Source: Streptomyces sp. NBC_00083 (GTDB lineage Bacteria; Actinomycetota; Actinomycetes; Streptomycetales; Streptomycetaceae). From it: a stretch of 64,000 nucleotides of DNA. Made by a program: the position numbers and the translations under genes. The stretch is from positions 1,798,001-1,862,000 of the forward strand of contig NZ_JAPELY010000001.1 in assembly GCF_026343295.1 (NCBI RefSeq). Reading direction: 5' to 3'. The notes under the pieces are model-generated. The model was not told where the DNA came from. It searched no databases and saw nothing but the letters and a program-made list of their open reading frames with translations. This document shows positions 1 through 8,325 of the stretch, one piece after another (within the stretch, counting starts at the first letter, position 1; every line of letters starts with the position of its first letter).

Positions 1-497
1 ACCTCGTCGAGGCGGGCATCGACTGCATCGAGCACGCCACCGGCCTGACCGAGGAGACCATCCCGCTCTTCGCCGAGCGGGGCGTGGCGATCGTGCCGAC
101 CCTGGTCAACATCGCCACGTTCCCGCACATGGCCGACGGCGGCGAGGCCAAGTTCCCGGACTGGGCCGCCCACATGCGCCGCCTGTACGAGCGCCGCTAC
201 GACACGGTGCGCTCGGCGTACGACGCCGGGGTGCCCGTCTTCGTCGGAACGGACGCGGGCGGCTCGCTCGCCCACGGCCTGGTCGCCGCCGAGGTCGCCG
301 AACTCGTCAAGGCCGGCATCCCCGCGCTCGACGCGCTCTCGGCGACGGCCTGGGGGGCCAGGGCCTGGCTCGGCCGCCCGGCCCTGGAGGAGGGCGCCCC
401 GGCCGACCTGGTGGTCTACGACCAGGACCCGCGCGCGGACGTCCGGGTCCTCGCGGCGCCGGGCCGGATCGTGCTCAACGGGCGCGTGGTGGGCTGA
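1..497 (+). CDS. Amidohydrolase family protein, C-terminal part (5' end outside window)
   Basis: The frame is open from the left edge and ends with TGA at 495-497. The visible part contains IDCIEHATGL, a metal-ligand His region, then FVGTDAGGS, where the Asp is the usual catalytic or metal-binding Asp of the amidohydrolase superfamily. The closing segment GAPADLVVYDQDPRADVRVL is typical of imidazolonepropionase/dipeptidase-like enzymes, whose last strands rebuild the composite beta-sandwich. The substrate cannot be told. The gene is convergent with the next one and separated from it by a hairpin terminator. The 5' end and the first metal motif (HxH) lie outside the window. Confidence 0.85.
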   Translation, partial: LVEAGIDCIEHATGLTEETIPLFAERGVAIVPTLVNIATFPHMADGGEAKFPDWAAHMRRLYERRYDTVRSAYDAGVPVFVGTDAGGSLAHGLVAAEVAELVKAGIPALDALSATAWGARAWLGRPALEEGAPADLVVYDQDPRADVRVLAAPGRIVLNGRVVG

Positions 498-516
498 GCG
501 GCGCCTGAACGGGGCT

Positions 517-559
517 GCGCGAGGGGACGGGGGCCATCGGCCCCGCCGCCCCCTCGCGC
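517..559. terminator. Hairpin between convergent genes
   Basis: The arms GCGCGAGGGG and CCCCTCGCGC pair around an inner GC-rich stem. The hairpin lies between the stop codons of the amidohydrolase (plus) and the surface protein (minus), so it probably ends both transcripts. There is no U-tract, as is usual in Streptomyces. Confidence 0.6.
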
Positions 560-565
560 GGCCGG

Positions 566-1540
566 TCAGCCGCGCCCGCCGCGCAGGCGCCGGCGTGTGG
601 CGACGAGCGCCCCCGCCCCGCCCACCAGGAGAACCGCAGCCCCGCCCGCGAGGTACGGCGTCGCCGAACTCCCGCCGGTCTCGGCCAGCTTGGTGTCGGC
701 GACGCTCTGGGTCCGCACCGCCGTCCCCACGGGCCCCTTGTCGGGATCGGCCGCGGTGCCCGGCTGGGGCTTCGCGGGCGCGGGCGGCGCCTCGGGCGTC
801 CGGCACGTCGCCTCGGCGAGCGTGACCTCGCCCTTGACGTCGGCGACGTTCAGATGGAGCGGGTTGACCGAGACCTTGAGCTGGAGCGCGACGGCCGCCG
901 CGCTCCGCGAGGTGGTGGTCGCCTTCGACAGGTCGAGGGTGACCTCGCCGACGCCGGGCACCTGCACCCGCGTCGTACCGCCCGCCGACAGCGTGACCTT
1001 CCTGCCGAGCACGGTCACCGCGCCCAGCACGTTCGACTTGGCGACCGGCGCGCGGCCCGCCTCGCAGACCGCGCTCGACGTCACCTCGCCCACCTCGACG
1101 AGCGAGAGCAGCGGAAGGCCGGGCAGGTGGAGCCGGGCGTTGACCAGCCGGGTCGAGCCCTCCGCCTTCTTCGCGTCGACGCTCGCCCTGGCCGTTGCCA
1201 CGTCGGCCTTCAGCACGTTGACGGGCTGCCCGCCGCCGACCCCGTCGAGCTTCACGGTCAGCGCGGTCTTCTCGGCGCTCGCCGGGGCCTGCACCTCGTT
1301 GAGCGTGGCCTTGAGCGGCACGTCGATCGCCTTGTTGAGCAGGGAGACATCGAGCCCGGTGCGCAGCACGACGGCGCTCGCCCGGCCGCCGCCGTCGCCC
1401 TCGACGCCGGTGGCCCCCGCGGGCGCGGCGAGCAGCAGCGGCCCCGCGGCCAGCGCCGCACAGGACGCGAGGGCGAGGGAGCGACGGGCCGGGCGGGCGG
1501 CCGGACCGTGCGCGGGCAGGCGGAAGTTGTTGCTGTTCAA
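566..1540 (-). CDS. LAETG-anchored cell-surface protein (SCO1860-like)
   Basis: A 324-residue secreted protein. An Arg-rich N-terminus and hydrophobic stretch (SLALASCAALAAGPLLLAAPAGA, about residues 21-43) form a signal peptide. The C-terminus has the sortase signal LAETG, a hydrophobic span (YLAGGAAVLLVGGAGALVA) and a basic tail RRRLRGGRG. In Streptomyces LAETG is the motif of class E sortase substrates such as long chaplins, so covalent linkage to peptidoglycan is expected. The middle is Val/Ala/Thr-rich with two Cys and a Pro-rich stalk (APPAPAKPQPG); no enzymatic motif is seen. No ATG is available; the most likely start is TTG at 1540, after a G-rich stretch. Function unknown, probably a surface or aerial-hypha protein. 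Confidence 0.85.
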   Translation of the reverse strand: MNSNNFRLPAHGPAARPARRSLALASCAALAAGPLLLAAPAGATGVEGDGGGRASAVVLRTGLDVSLLNKAIDVPLKATLNEVQAPASAEKTALTVKLDGVGGGQPVNVLKADVATARASVDAKKAEGSTRLVNARLHLPGLPLLSLVEVGEVTSSAVCEAGRAPVAKSNVLGAVTVLGRKVTLSAGGTTRVQVPGVGEVTLDLSKATTTSRSAAAVALQLKVSVNPLHLNVADVKGEVTLAEATCRTPEAPPAPAKPQPGTAADPDKGPVGTAVRTQSVADTKLAETGGSSATPYLAGGAAVLLVGGAGALVATRRRLRGGRG

Positions 1541-1882
1541 AATGGTGGAACCCCCACAGGAGACATGGCTGACCGGGCGCCCGCCACGGGGACTCGTGGG
1601 ACTCCTGCGAATCGTGGGGCGCGCCGGCGACTAGAGACACCGCATCTTTACGCACGGAGAGTGAACTGGCCGTCACACGGCGCCAGTTCACCCCAAAGGG
1701 TGGTTTCCGTCTCCATATTCGATTCTTCCGGCATCGGCGCCCCCATCCGTCACCCCCGCAACCGCCCGGAGCCCCGTACGCCGCCTCTCACCCCGGCGTT
1801 CACCACGGCGGGCACATGAAGACCATCAACGACCGCGAGCCGCCCCGCGTAACGCCCGGTCAACCACGTGCCCGCGTGGGGG
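1541..1882 (-). promoter_or_regulatory. Intergenic region with a 10-bp inverted repeat upstream of the surface-protein gene
   Basis: This 342-bp non-coding stretch lies between cobC and the surface protein. It holds GTGAACTGGC (1661-1670) and its exact complement GCCAGTTCAC (1682-1691), separated by 11 bases, about 120 bp before the TTG start. The surroundings are locally A/T-richer than the genes. A regulator site or a leader stem are both possible. I could not place a convincing -35/-10 pair. Confidence 0.5.
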
Positions 1883-3445
1883 TCAGCGTGCCGCGAGGAC
1901 CAGGGCCTGGTCCAAGGCCTGGAGGAAGCGGTTGGTCGTGGCCCTGTCCCGGACCGCCAGGCGGAGCCATTGCGGGCCCAGGCCGGGGAACGTGTCGCCG
2001 CGCCGGGCCGCGAAGCCGAGGCCCCGCAGCCGTTCCCTGACCTCGGCCGCGCCCTCGATCCGTACGAGCACGAAGGGGCCCTGCGCCTGCTCCACCGCGC
2101 GTACCTCGTCGAACTCCGCGAGCCCGGCCAGCAGATGGGCCCGGTCCTCGGCGACGCGTACGGCGGCCGCCTCGGCCTCCGCCAGCGCGCGGGGCTCCAT
2201 GCAGGCGGCGGCCGCGACCAGGGCCGGGGTCGACACCGGCCACAGCGGCTGGGCCCGCTGGAGGGCGGCGACCGTCTCCGGCTCGCCCAGCACATAGCCG
2301 ATCCGCAGGCCGGCCAGGCCCCAGGTCTTGGTCAGGCTGCGCAGGACGAGGAGGCCGGGCAGATCGGTGCGGCCGGCCAGCGCCTCGCGCTCGCCCGGCA
2401 CCGCGTCGATGAACGCCTCGTCCACCACCAACGTCCGCCCCGGGCGGGCGAGTTGAGCCAGCAGCGCGGCCGGGTGCAGGACGGACGTGGGGTTGGTCGG
2501 GTTGCCGACCACCACCAGGTCCGCCTCGTCCGGCACCGCCGCGGGATCGAGCCGGAAGCCGTCCTCGGCGCGCAGCAGTACCCGCCGCACCTCGTGGCCC
2601 GCGTCGCGCAGGGCCGCCTCCGGTTCGGTGAACTGCGGGTGCACCACGACCGGGTGACGGAACGTCAGGGCGCGGGCGATCAGGACGAACGCCTCCGCCG
2701 CACCCGCCGTCAGGAGCACCCGCTCCACCGGGACGCCGTGCCGGGCCGCGACCGCCGCGCGCGCGGCCCGCCCGTCCGGGTAGGCGGCGAGCCCGGTCAG
2801 CGACTCGGCTATCCGCTCGCGCAGCCAGACCGGGGGAGTGCCGGTGCGGACGTTGACCGCGAGATCGATCAGTTCGCCGCCGTCGTCGCGTACCTCCGCG
2901 TCGCCGTGGTGGCGCAGATCGAGTGGGACCTCGGTGGTGGGGATGGGCATGGCTTCCTCGCTCCTGGTGGGGGGTGCGTCGCGCCCGGAGGCGCTCGGCC
3001 GGAGGTGGGGTCGACGTACGATCGCACACGTCGCCATGGCGGCACGGCCGGTGCCGCTCGACTTCCGCTTGGGCACGAGCAGTTCGCCGCCGCGGGCCAG
3101 CGCCGCGGCCTCGGCCACCGACGGCGTACCCACCGCGGCGAGGGCCGCCCGTGAGCCGTTCGGCACCGCGACGGCCGCGAGCTCGCCGGCCGTGTACCCG
3201 AGGACCGGCACGCCGAGCCGGGCCGCGGCGGCCACGATCCCCGGCTCCCGCGACCTGCCGTCCAGGGTGGCCAGTTCGGCCACGGCCCCCGCGTCGAGCC
3301 CCGCCTGCGCCAGCGCGTCCCCGATCAGGCCGAGCACCTCCTCGGCGCGTACGCCCTTCGAGGCGCCGACGCCCACGACGAGACACGCCCCGGTGCCCGG
3401 CGGGACCGGGGCGGCTGCGCGGGGAAGGGCGTCGTCGGCGGCCAT
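1883..3445 (-). CDS. cobC: CbiG C-terminal domain fused to CobC-type PLP-dependent decarboxylase (Rv2231c-like)
   Basis: 520 residues in two parts. Residues 1-145 (ACLVVGVGASKGVRAEEVLGLI, LGVPVLGYTAGELAAV) are a CbiG_C/CobE-like domain, the family that opens the delta-lactone of cobalt-precorrin-5A. A low-complexity linker follows. Residues 166-520 are a class I/II aminotransferase-fold CobC, L-threonine-O-3-phosphate decarboxylase, which makes the aminopropanol phosphate of the cobalamin nucleotide loop. Visible motifs are VVGNPTNPT, LVVDEAF and SLTKTWGLAGLRIGYV with the PLP-binding Lys near residue 373. The ATG at 3445 follows GAGAGGA; the reading frame extends further upstream but without a better start. 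The CobC half has its own Shine-Dalgarno and ATG at 2950. Divergent from the ZIP gene with an 88-bp gap. Confidence 0.85.
   Translation of the reverse strand: MAADDALPRAAAPVPPGTGACLVVGVGASKGVRAEEVLGLIGDALAQAGLDAGAVAELATLDGRSREPGIVAAAARLGVPVLGYTAGELAAVAVPNGSRAALAAVGTPSVAEAAALARGGELLVPKRKSSGTGRAAMATCAIVRRPHLRPSASGRDAPPTRSEEAMPIPTTEVPLDLRHHGDAEVRDDGGELIDLAVNVRTGTPPVWLRERIAESLTGLAAYPDGRAARAAVAARHGVPVERVLLTAGAAEAFVLIARALTFRHPVVVHPQFTEPEAALRDAGHEVRRVLLRAEDGFRLDPAAVPDEADLVVVGNPTNPTSVLHPAALLAQLARPGRTLVVDEAFIDAVPGEREALAGRTDLPGLLVLRSLTKTWGLAGLRIGYVLGEPETVAALQRAQPLWPVSTPALVAAAACMEPRALAEAEAAAVRVAEDRAHLLAGLAEFDEVRAVEQAQGPFVLVRIEGAAEVRERLRGLGFAARRGDTFPGLGPQWLRLAVRDRATTNRFLQALDQALVLAAR
2948..2966 (-). promoter_or_regulatory. 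Internal ribosome-binding site and ATG for the CobC half
   Basis: On the minus strand CAGGAGCGAGGAAGCCATG places two good Shine-Dalgarno elements directly before an in-frame ATG (2950-2948) that begins MPIPTTEV, exactly where the CobC homology starts. The upstream linker shows no conserved motif, so a separate CobC polypeptide may be made in addition to the fusion. Confidence 0.5.
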
Positions 3446-3533
3446 GGCGGGGATCCTCTCAGGGGGCCGGCGGGCGGCGCGGGGACGAGGCGTGGACATG
3501 CGGAGTACGGGCACCGTCGGTTAGCAAGGGCCC

Positions 3534-4256
3534 ATGGCGGTAATCGTCGCGCTCGGCGCGTTCCTGATGACCCTGGTGGGCGGCTGGACCGCCCAGCGGG
3601 TCACCGACCGGCGCCACCTGGTGCTCGGGCTCGCCGGCGGCCTCATGCTCGGCGTGGTCGGCCTCGACCTGCTGCCCGAAGCCCTCGACGCGGCCGGCGA
3701 GGACCTCTTCGGGGTGCCCCGCGCGCTGCTCCTGTTCGTCGGCGGCTTCCTCTTCGCGCACGTCGTCGAGCGGATCCTCGCGGTGCGCCAGGCGGCCCAC
3801 GGGGCGGGCGAGCACCGGGCGCCGCAGGTGGGCGTCGCGGTGGCGTCGGCGATGGTCGGGCACAGCCTGATGGACGGCATCGCGATCGGCGCCGCCTTCC
3901 AGGTGGGCGCCGGGATGGGCGTGGCGGTGGCCCTCGCCGTCATCACCCACGACTTCGCGGACGGCTTCAACACGTACACGATCACCAGCCTGTACGGGAA
4001 CGAGAAGCGCAAGGCGCTGGCGATGCTGTTCGCCGACGCGCTGGCCCCGATGGTGGGGGCGGCCTCGACCCTGCTGTTCACCCTTCCGGAGCAGCTGCTC
4101 GGCAGCTATCTGGGGTTCTTCGGCGGCGTGCTGCTGTATCTGGCCGCCGCCGAGATCCTCCCCGAGGCCCACCACGAGCACCCGGCGCTGTCGACACTGC
4201 TGTTCACCGTCGCGGGCGTGGGGTTCATCTGGCTGGTGGTGGGCATCGCCGGCTGA
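3534..4256 (+). CDS. ZIP family divalent metal transporter
   Basis: 240 residues, nearly all membrane spans, with a short His-containing cytoplasmic loop (HGAGEHRAPQ). The signature HSLMDGIAIGAAF carries the metal-site His, followed by ITHDFADGFNTY in the next helix and AHHEHPAL near the end. This matches GufA/ZupT-type ZIP proteins, which import Zn, Mn, Fe or Co down a gradient. It sits between cobC and cobB but on the opposite strand, and its stop codon is 5 bp from the end of cobB. Import of cobalt for corrin synthesis is a reasonable inference from position, not proven by sequence. The start ATG has AAGGG upstream. Confidence 0.85.
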   Translation: MAVIVALGAFLMTLVGGWTAQRVTDRRHLVLGLAGGLMLGVVGLDLLPEALDAAGEDLFGVPRALLLFVGGFLFAHVVERILAVRQAAHGAGEHRAPQVGVAVASAMVGHSLMDGIAIGAAFQVGAGMGVAVALAVITHDFADGFNTYTITSLYGNEKRKALAMLFADALAPMVGAASTLLFTLPEQLLGSYLGFFGGVLLYLAAAEILPEAHHEHPALSTLLFTVAGVGFIWLVVGIAG

Positions 4257-4261
4257 GCGCG

Positions 4262-5632
4262 TCATGGCGCGCAGGCCCCGGCGAATCTGAGGGCGACCTC
4301 CGGGCGGGCCGCCCAATGGGTGTGCAGATAGCTCGCGTGCACACCCTGCCGTACGAAGCCCTCGACGCGGCGCTCCGGGTGCACGATGCCCCAGGCCGGC
4401 TCGGCGCCGGCGCCCGGCTCGATGACGGTGCGGTGGAACTCGTGGCCGCGCAGCCGCGTCCCGGCGACGGCCAGGCTGTTGTCGGCCACCGCGACGGCCT
4501 CCCGGTAGCCGAGGGTGAGGCGGCCCGACATCCGGGCGTCGGCGTCGAGCACGCCGCACATGGGCAGCCCGTCGAGCGAGCGGGCCAGATAGAGCAGGCC
4601 CGCGCACTCGGCGGCCACCGGCGCCCCCGACCGGGCGAGCCCGGCGACGGCCTCGCGGAGCCGCTCGTTGGCGGACAGCTCGGCCGCGTACACCTCGGGG
4701 AAGCCGCCGCCTATCACCAACCCGCTGGTTCCGGGAGGGAGTTGCTCGTCCCTGAGCGGGTCGAAGGTGACGACCTCCGCGCCGGCGGCGGTGAGCAGCT
4801 CGGGGTGCTCGGCGTAGGAGAACGTGAACGCGGAGCCGCCCGCCATGGCGACGACGGGGCGCCGCGCGGTGGCCGGGCGGGGCTGTGCCCCGGTCCCGGT
4901 CCCGGCGTCCGGGGCCGGCTCCCACGGCTTGACGCCCAGCGGCGGGGCCGATCGCGCCAGGGCGAGGAGGGCCGGCAGGTCACAGCCCGCCCGCACCTGT
5001 TCACCCATCGCCCCCACCGCGTCCACCGCGTCCGTGCGGCGCTCCGCGACCGGAACCAGGCCCAGGTGGCGGGAGGGGGTGTCGACCTGCGGGGCGCGGC
5101 GCAGGGCGCCGAGGACCGGGACGCCCACGTCCTCCATCGCCTCGCGCAGCAGCGCCTCGTGCCGGTCCGAGCCGACCTTGTTGAGGATCACGCCGCCGAT
5201 GCGCACCCCGGGGTCCCACGACGCGAAACCGTGGACCAGCGCGGCCACCGACCGCGACTGCGAGGAGGCGTCCACCACGAGCACCACCGGCGCGCGCAGC
5301 AACTTGGCGACCTGGGCGGTGGAGGCGAGCTCGCCGAGCCCGCTCGCCCCGTCGTACAGGCCCATCACGCCCTCGACCACCGCGAGGTCGCAGCCGCGCG
5401 CGCCGTGCGCGAAGAGCGGCGCCATCAGCTCGGGCCCGCACATGTACGCGTCGAGGTTGCGGCCGGGGCGCCCCGTCGCCAGCGCGTGGTACCCGGGGTC
5501 GATGTAGTCCGGCCCCACCTTGTGCGGGGACACGGCGAGCCCCGACCGCGCGAACGCGGCCATCAGCCCCGTCGCCACGGTGGTCTTGCCGCTGCCCGAC
5601 GCCGGGGCCGCGATGACGAGACGCGCTACCAC
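4262..5632 (-). CDS. cobB: Cobyrinate a,c-diamide synthase
   Basis: 456 residues. The N-terminal dethiobiotin-synthetase-like ATPase domain begins RLVIAAPASGSGKTTVATG (P-loop) and continues SPHKVGPDYIDPGYH. The C-terminal glutamine amidotransferase domain contains VIGGGFPEVY, the nucleophile Cys in VAAECAGLLYL, and a late His in HEFHRT. It amidates the a and c side chains of cobyrinic or hydrogenobyrinic acid using ATP and Gln. The GTG start (5632) lies inside the last codons of cobO, giving a 7-base overlap and likely translational coupling. Last gene of the riboswitch-controlled operon. Tail-to-tail with the ZIP gene. Confidence 0.93.
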   Translation of the reverse strand: MVARLVIAAPASGSGKTTVATGLMAAFARSGLAVSPHKVGPDYIDPGYHALATGRPGRNLDAYMCGPELMAPLFAHGARGCDLAVVEGVMGLYDGASGLGELASTAQVAKLLRAPVVLVVDASSQSRSVAALVHGFASWDPGVRIGGVILNKVGSDRHEALLREAMEDVGVPVLGALRRAPQVDTPSRHLGLVPVAERRTDAVDAVGAMGEQVRAGCDLPALLALARSAPPLGVKPWEPAPDAGTGTGAQPRPATARRPVVAMAGGSAFTFSYAEHPELLTAAGAEVVTFDPLRDEQLPPGTSGLVIGGGFPEVYAAELSANERLREAVAGLARSGAPVAAECAGLLYLARSLDGLPMCGVLDADARMSGRLTLGYREAVAVADNSLAVAGTRLRGHEFHRTVIEPGAGAEPAWGIVHPERRVEGFVRQGVHASYLHTHWAARPEVALRFAGACAP

Positions 5633-6234
5633 TCGATGCCCCGCTGGCCCTTCTGACCGGCGTCCATCGGGTGCTTGACCTTGGACATGTCGGTGACCAG
5701 ATCCGCGTACTCCACCAGCTGCTCGGGCGCGTTGCGGCCGGTGATGACGACATGCTGGGTGCCGGGCCGGTCGCGCAGCACCGAGACGACCTCGTCGACG
5801 TCGACCCAGCCCCAGTGCAGCAGATAGGCGAACTCGTCGAGCACGTAGAACTTGTACGTCTCGGCCGCCAGGTCGCGCTTGACCTGCTCCCAGCCCTCGC
5901 GGGCCTTCTCCTCGTGGGTGGGCTCGCCCTCGGCGGTCTCGCGCTGGATCCACGACCAGCCCTCGCCCATCTTGTGCCAGTCGACGGTGCCGCCCTCGCC
6001 GGACGCCCCGAGCACCTTCAGCGCGTTCTCCTCGCCGACCTTCCACTTCGCCGACTTCACGAACTGGAACACCCCGACCGGCCAGCCCTGGTTCCAGGCG
6101 CGCAGCGCCATCCCGAACGCGGCGGTCGACTTCCCCTTGCCGACGCCGGTGTGCACCATCACCAGGTGCCTGTTGCGACGCTGACGGGTCGTCAGACCGT
6201 CCTCGGGTACGACACTGACCTGTCCCTGCGGCAT
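5626..6234 (-). CDS. cobO: Cob(I)yrinic acid a,c-diamide adenosyltransferase
   Basis: 202 residues of the CobA/CobO/BtuR family. The P-loop HTGVGKGKSTAAFGMALRAW lies near residues 31-50. Family motifs GWPVGVFQFVKS, YVLDEFAYLLHWGWVDVDEV and VVITGRNAPEQLVEYADLVT are present. It transfers the 5'-deoxyadenosyl group from ATP to the Co(I) corrin. The ATG shares its A with the TAA stop of the chelatase gene (TAATG), a tight coupling junction. Length and termini are normal for the family. Confidence 0.95.
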   Translation of the reverse strand: MPQGQVSVVPEDGLTTRQRRNRHLVMVHTGVGKGKSTAAFGMALRAWNQGWPVGVFQFVKSAKWKVGEENALKVLGASGEGGTVDWHKMGEGWSWIQRETAEGEPTHEEKAREGWEQVKRDLAAETYKFYVLDEFAYLLHWGWVDVDEVVSVLRDRPGTQHVVITGRNAPEQLVEYADLVTDMSKVKHPMDAGQKGQRGIEW

Positions 6235-8273
6235 TAAGCGGCCCTCCTCGAAGTTCCCTGGACATCCTTGACGAGGCCGGCGATGGAATCCGCCCGCAGC
6301 TCGTCCAACGTGACGGCGCTGCCGCCCAGTTCACGCGCCAGCTCCCCGGCGAGACCGAGCCGCACCATCCCCGACTCGCAGTCCACGACCACCGACGCGG
6401 TGCCCTCGGCCGCGTGCAGCCGGGCCGCCCGCCCGGCGAGCGCCACCGGCTCGGGCCCGCCCGTGGCACGGCCGTCGGTGACCACCACGAGCAGGGGGCG
6501 CCGCGAGGGATCGCGCAACCGCTCCACGCGCAGCACGTCATGGGCCTTCAGGAGCCCCGCCGCGAGCGGGGTGCGCCCGCCGGTCGGCAGCGTTTCGAGC
6601 CGGGCCGCCGCCGCGTCCACCGACGAGGTCGGCGGGAGCGCGAGCTCCGCGTCCGCGCCGCGGAACGTGACGAGGCCGACCTTGTCGCGGCGCTGGTAGG
6701 CGTCGAGGAGCAGCGAGAGCACCGCGCCCTTGACCGCGCTCATCCGCTGCCGCGCCGCCATCGACCCGGAGGCGTCCACCACGAACAGGACGAGGTTGCC
6801 CTCGCGCCCCTCGCGGGTGGCCTGGCGCAGATCGTCACGCCGTACGACGAGACCCCGGCCCGAGCGTCCGCGGGCCCGCTGGTGCGGGGCCGCGGCCTGC
6901 ACCGTCGCCGTCAAGTGCAGCTTGGTGAGCGCCCCTTGGGGCCGGCGCGAACCGGTCGTGCGGCCGTGGTCGGTGCGGGCCCGCGAGCGCCGGCCCGCCG
7001 CGCCCTCGCCGAGGCCCGGCACGCTCAGCATCTTCGTACGGAACGGCTCGGCGGCCTTCACCGCGGCGCGCTCGCCCGGCCCGCTCGGGGCGGGGGCGGC
7101 GGGCGGCTCCACCGGCCCGGACGGGTCCGGCGACCCGGCCGGCTCGGGGGAGTCGGCCGGGCTCTCGGGGGAGTCGCCCTGCGGCGGCACCCCGCCGCCC
7201 CCGCCACCGCCGGGTCCCTCGGGGCCCGGGTCCGGATCGTCGTCGCCCTCGGCACCCTCGTCGCCCCGGAACTGCTCCAGGGTCTCGTCGAGCCTGTCCT
7301 CGTCCAGGCCCGGCGCGTCGAACGGGTTGCGCCGGCGCCGGTGCGGCAGCGCGAGCAGCGCGGCCTGCCGGACGTCGTCGCTCGTCACCTCGGTGCGCCC
7401 GGCCCACGCGGCGAGCGCGGTCGCGGTGCGTGCCATCACGATGTCGGCGCGCATGCCGTCGACCTCGAACGCGGCGCAGGTGGCCGCGATCTGGAGCAGG
7501 ACCGCGTCGCCGAGCACGACCGAGGGCAGCAACTCCCGCGCCGCCACGATCCGTTGACGCAGCGCCCCCTCGTCGTCGGCCCAGCGCGCGGCGAAACCGG
7601 CCGGGTCGTCGTCGTACGCGAGACGGCGGCGCACCACCTCGACGCGCTGCTCGGGCTCGCGCGAAGCGGCGACCTCCACGGTCAGGCCGAACCGGTCGAG
7701 CAACTGCGGCCGCAGCTCGCCCTCCTCGGGGTTCATCGTGCCGACCAGCAGGAAGCGGGCGGCGTGCCGCACCGAGACGCCCTCGCGCTCGACGTAGGAG
7801 GAGCCCATGGCCGCGGCGTCGAGCAGCAGGTCGATGAGGTGGTCGTGGAGGAGGTTGACCTCGTCGACGTAGAGGATGCCGCGGTGGGCGTCGGCCAGCA
7901 GGCCCGGCTCGAAGGCCTTCACGCCCTCGCCGAGCGCCCGCTCGATGTCGAGGGCGCCCACCAGACGGTCCTCGGACGCGCCGACGGGCAGCTCGACCAT
8001 GCGGGCCGCGCGGGCCGTCCCCGGCCCGCTCTCGTGCGGCCCGTCCGGGCACTGCGCGTCGGGCGCCGCGGGGTCGCAGCTGAAGCGGCACCCCGCGACG
8101 ACGGCCACCTCGGGCAGCAGATCCGCGAGCGCCCGCACGGCGGTGCTCTTCGCGGTGCCCTTCTCGCCCCGGACGAGGACACCGCCCACCGCCGGGCTGA
8201 CGGCGTTCAGGAGCAGCGCGAGGCGCAGGTCGTCCATGCCGACCACGGCCGTGAACGGATACCGGGTGCTCAT
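6234..8273 (-). CDS. Fused ChlI/ChlD-type AAA+ and VWA chelatase subunit (cobalt or magnesium chelatase)
   Basis: 679 residues. The N-terminal AAA+ domain has Walker A GEKGTAKSTA, Walker B GILYVDEVNLL and the sensor region LLVGTMNPEEGELRPQLLDRFG. A long acidic Pro/Gly-rich linker (about residues 330-420) is followed by a von Willebrand A domain with the MIDAS motif VVDASGSMAARQRM and TGGRTPLAAGL. In actinomycetes this fused protein is the motor of the CobN-dependent cobaltochelatase. CobN itself is not in this window. AAGGAGAG precedes the ATG. Downstream it overlaps cobO by one base. Confidence 0.9.
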   Translation of the reverse strand: MSTRYPFTAVVGMDDLRLALLLNAVSPAVGGVLVRGEKGTAKSTAVRALADLLPEVAVVAGCRFSCDPAAPDAQCPDGPHESGPGTARAARMVELPVGASEDRLVGALDIERALGEGVKAFEPGLLADAHRGILYVDEVNLLHDHLIDLLLDAAAMGSSYVEREGVSVRHAARFLLVGTMNPEEGELRPQLLDRFGLTVEVAASREPEQRVEVVRRRLAYDDDPAGFAARWADDEGALRQRIVAARELLPSVVLGDAVLLQIAATCAAFEVDGMRADIVMARTATALAAWAGRTEVTSDDVRQAALLALPHRRRRNPFDAPGLDEDRLDETLEQFRGDEGAEGDDDPDPGPEGPGGGGGGGVPPQGDSPESPADSPEPAGSPDPSGPVEPPAAPAPSGPGERAAVKAAEPFRTKMLSVPGLGEGAAGRRSRARTDHGRTTGSRRPQGALTKLHLTATVQAAAPHQRARGRSGRGLVVRRDDLRQATREGREGNLVLFVVDASGSMAARQRMSAVKGAVLSLLLDAYQRRDKVGLVTFRGADAELALPPTSSVDAAAARLETLPTGGRTPLAAGLLKAHDVLRVERLRDPSRRPLLVVVTDGRATGGPEPVALAGRAARLHAAEGTASVVVDCESGMVRLGLAGELARELGGSAVTLDELRADSIAGLVKDVQGTSRRAA

Positions 8274-8325
8274 GTGCCGATCTCTCCTTCGAGTAGTGCT
8301 GTACGCGGCGGTCGTGCGGGGCGGG

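Noticed and set aside
8274..8325. Remnant of cobN between cobQ and the chelatase gene
   Set aside because: The gap is 52 bp of leader with a Shine-Dalgarno and shows no CobN-like coding trace.
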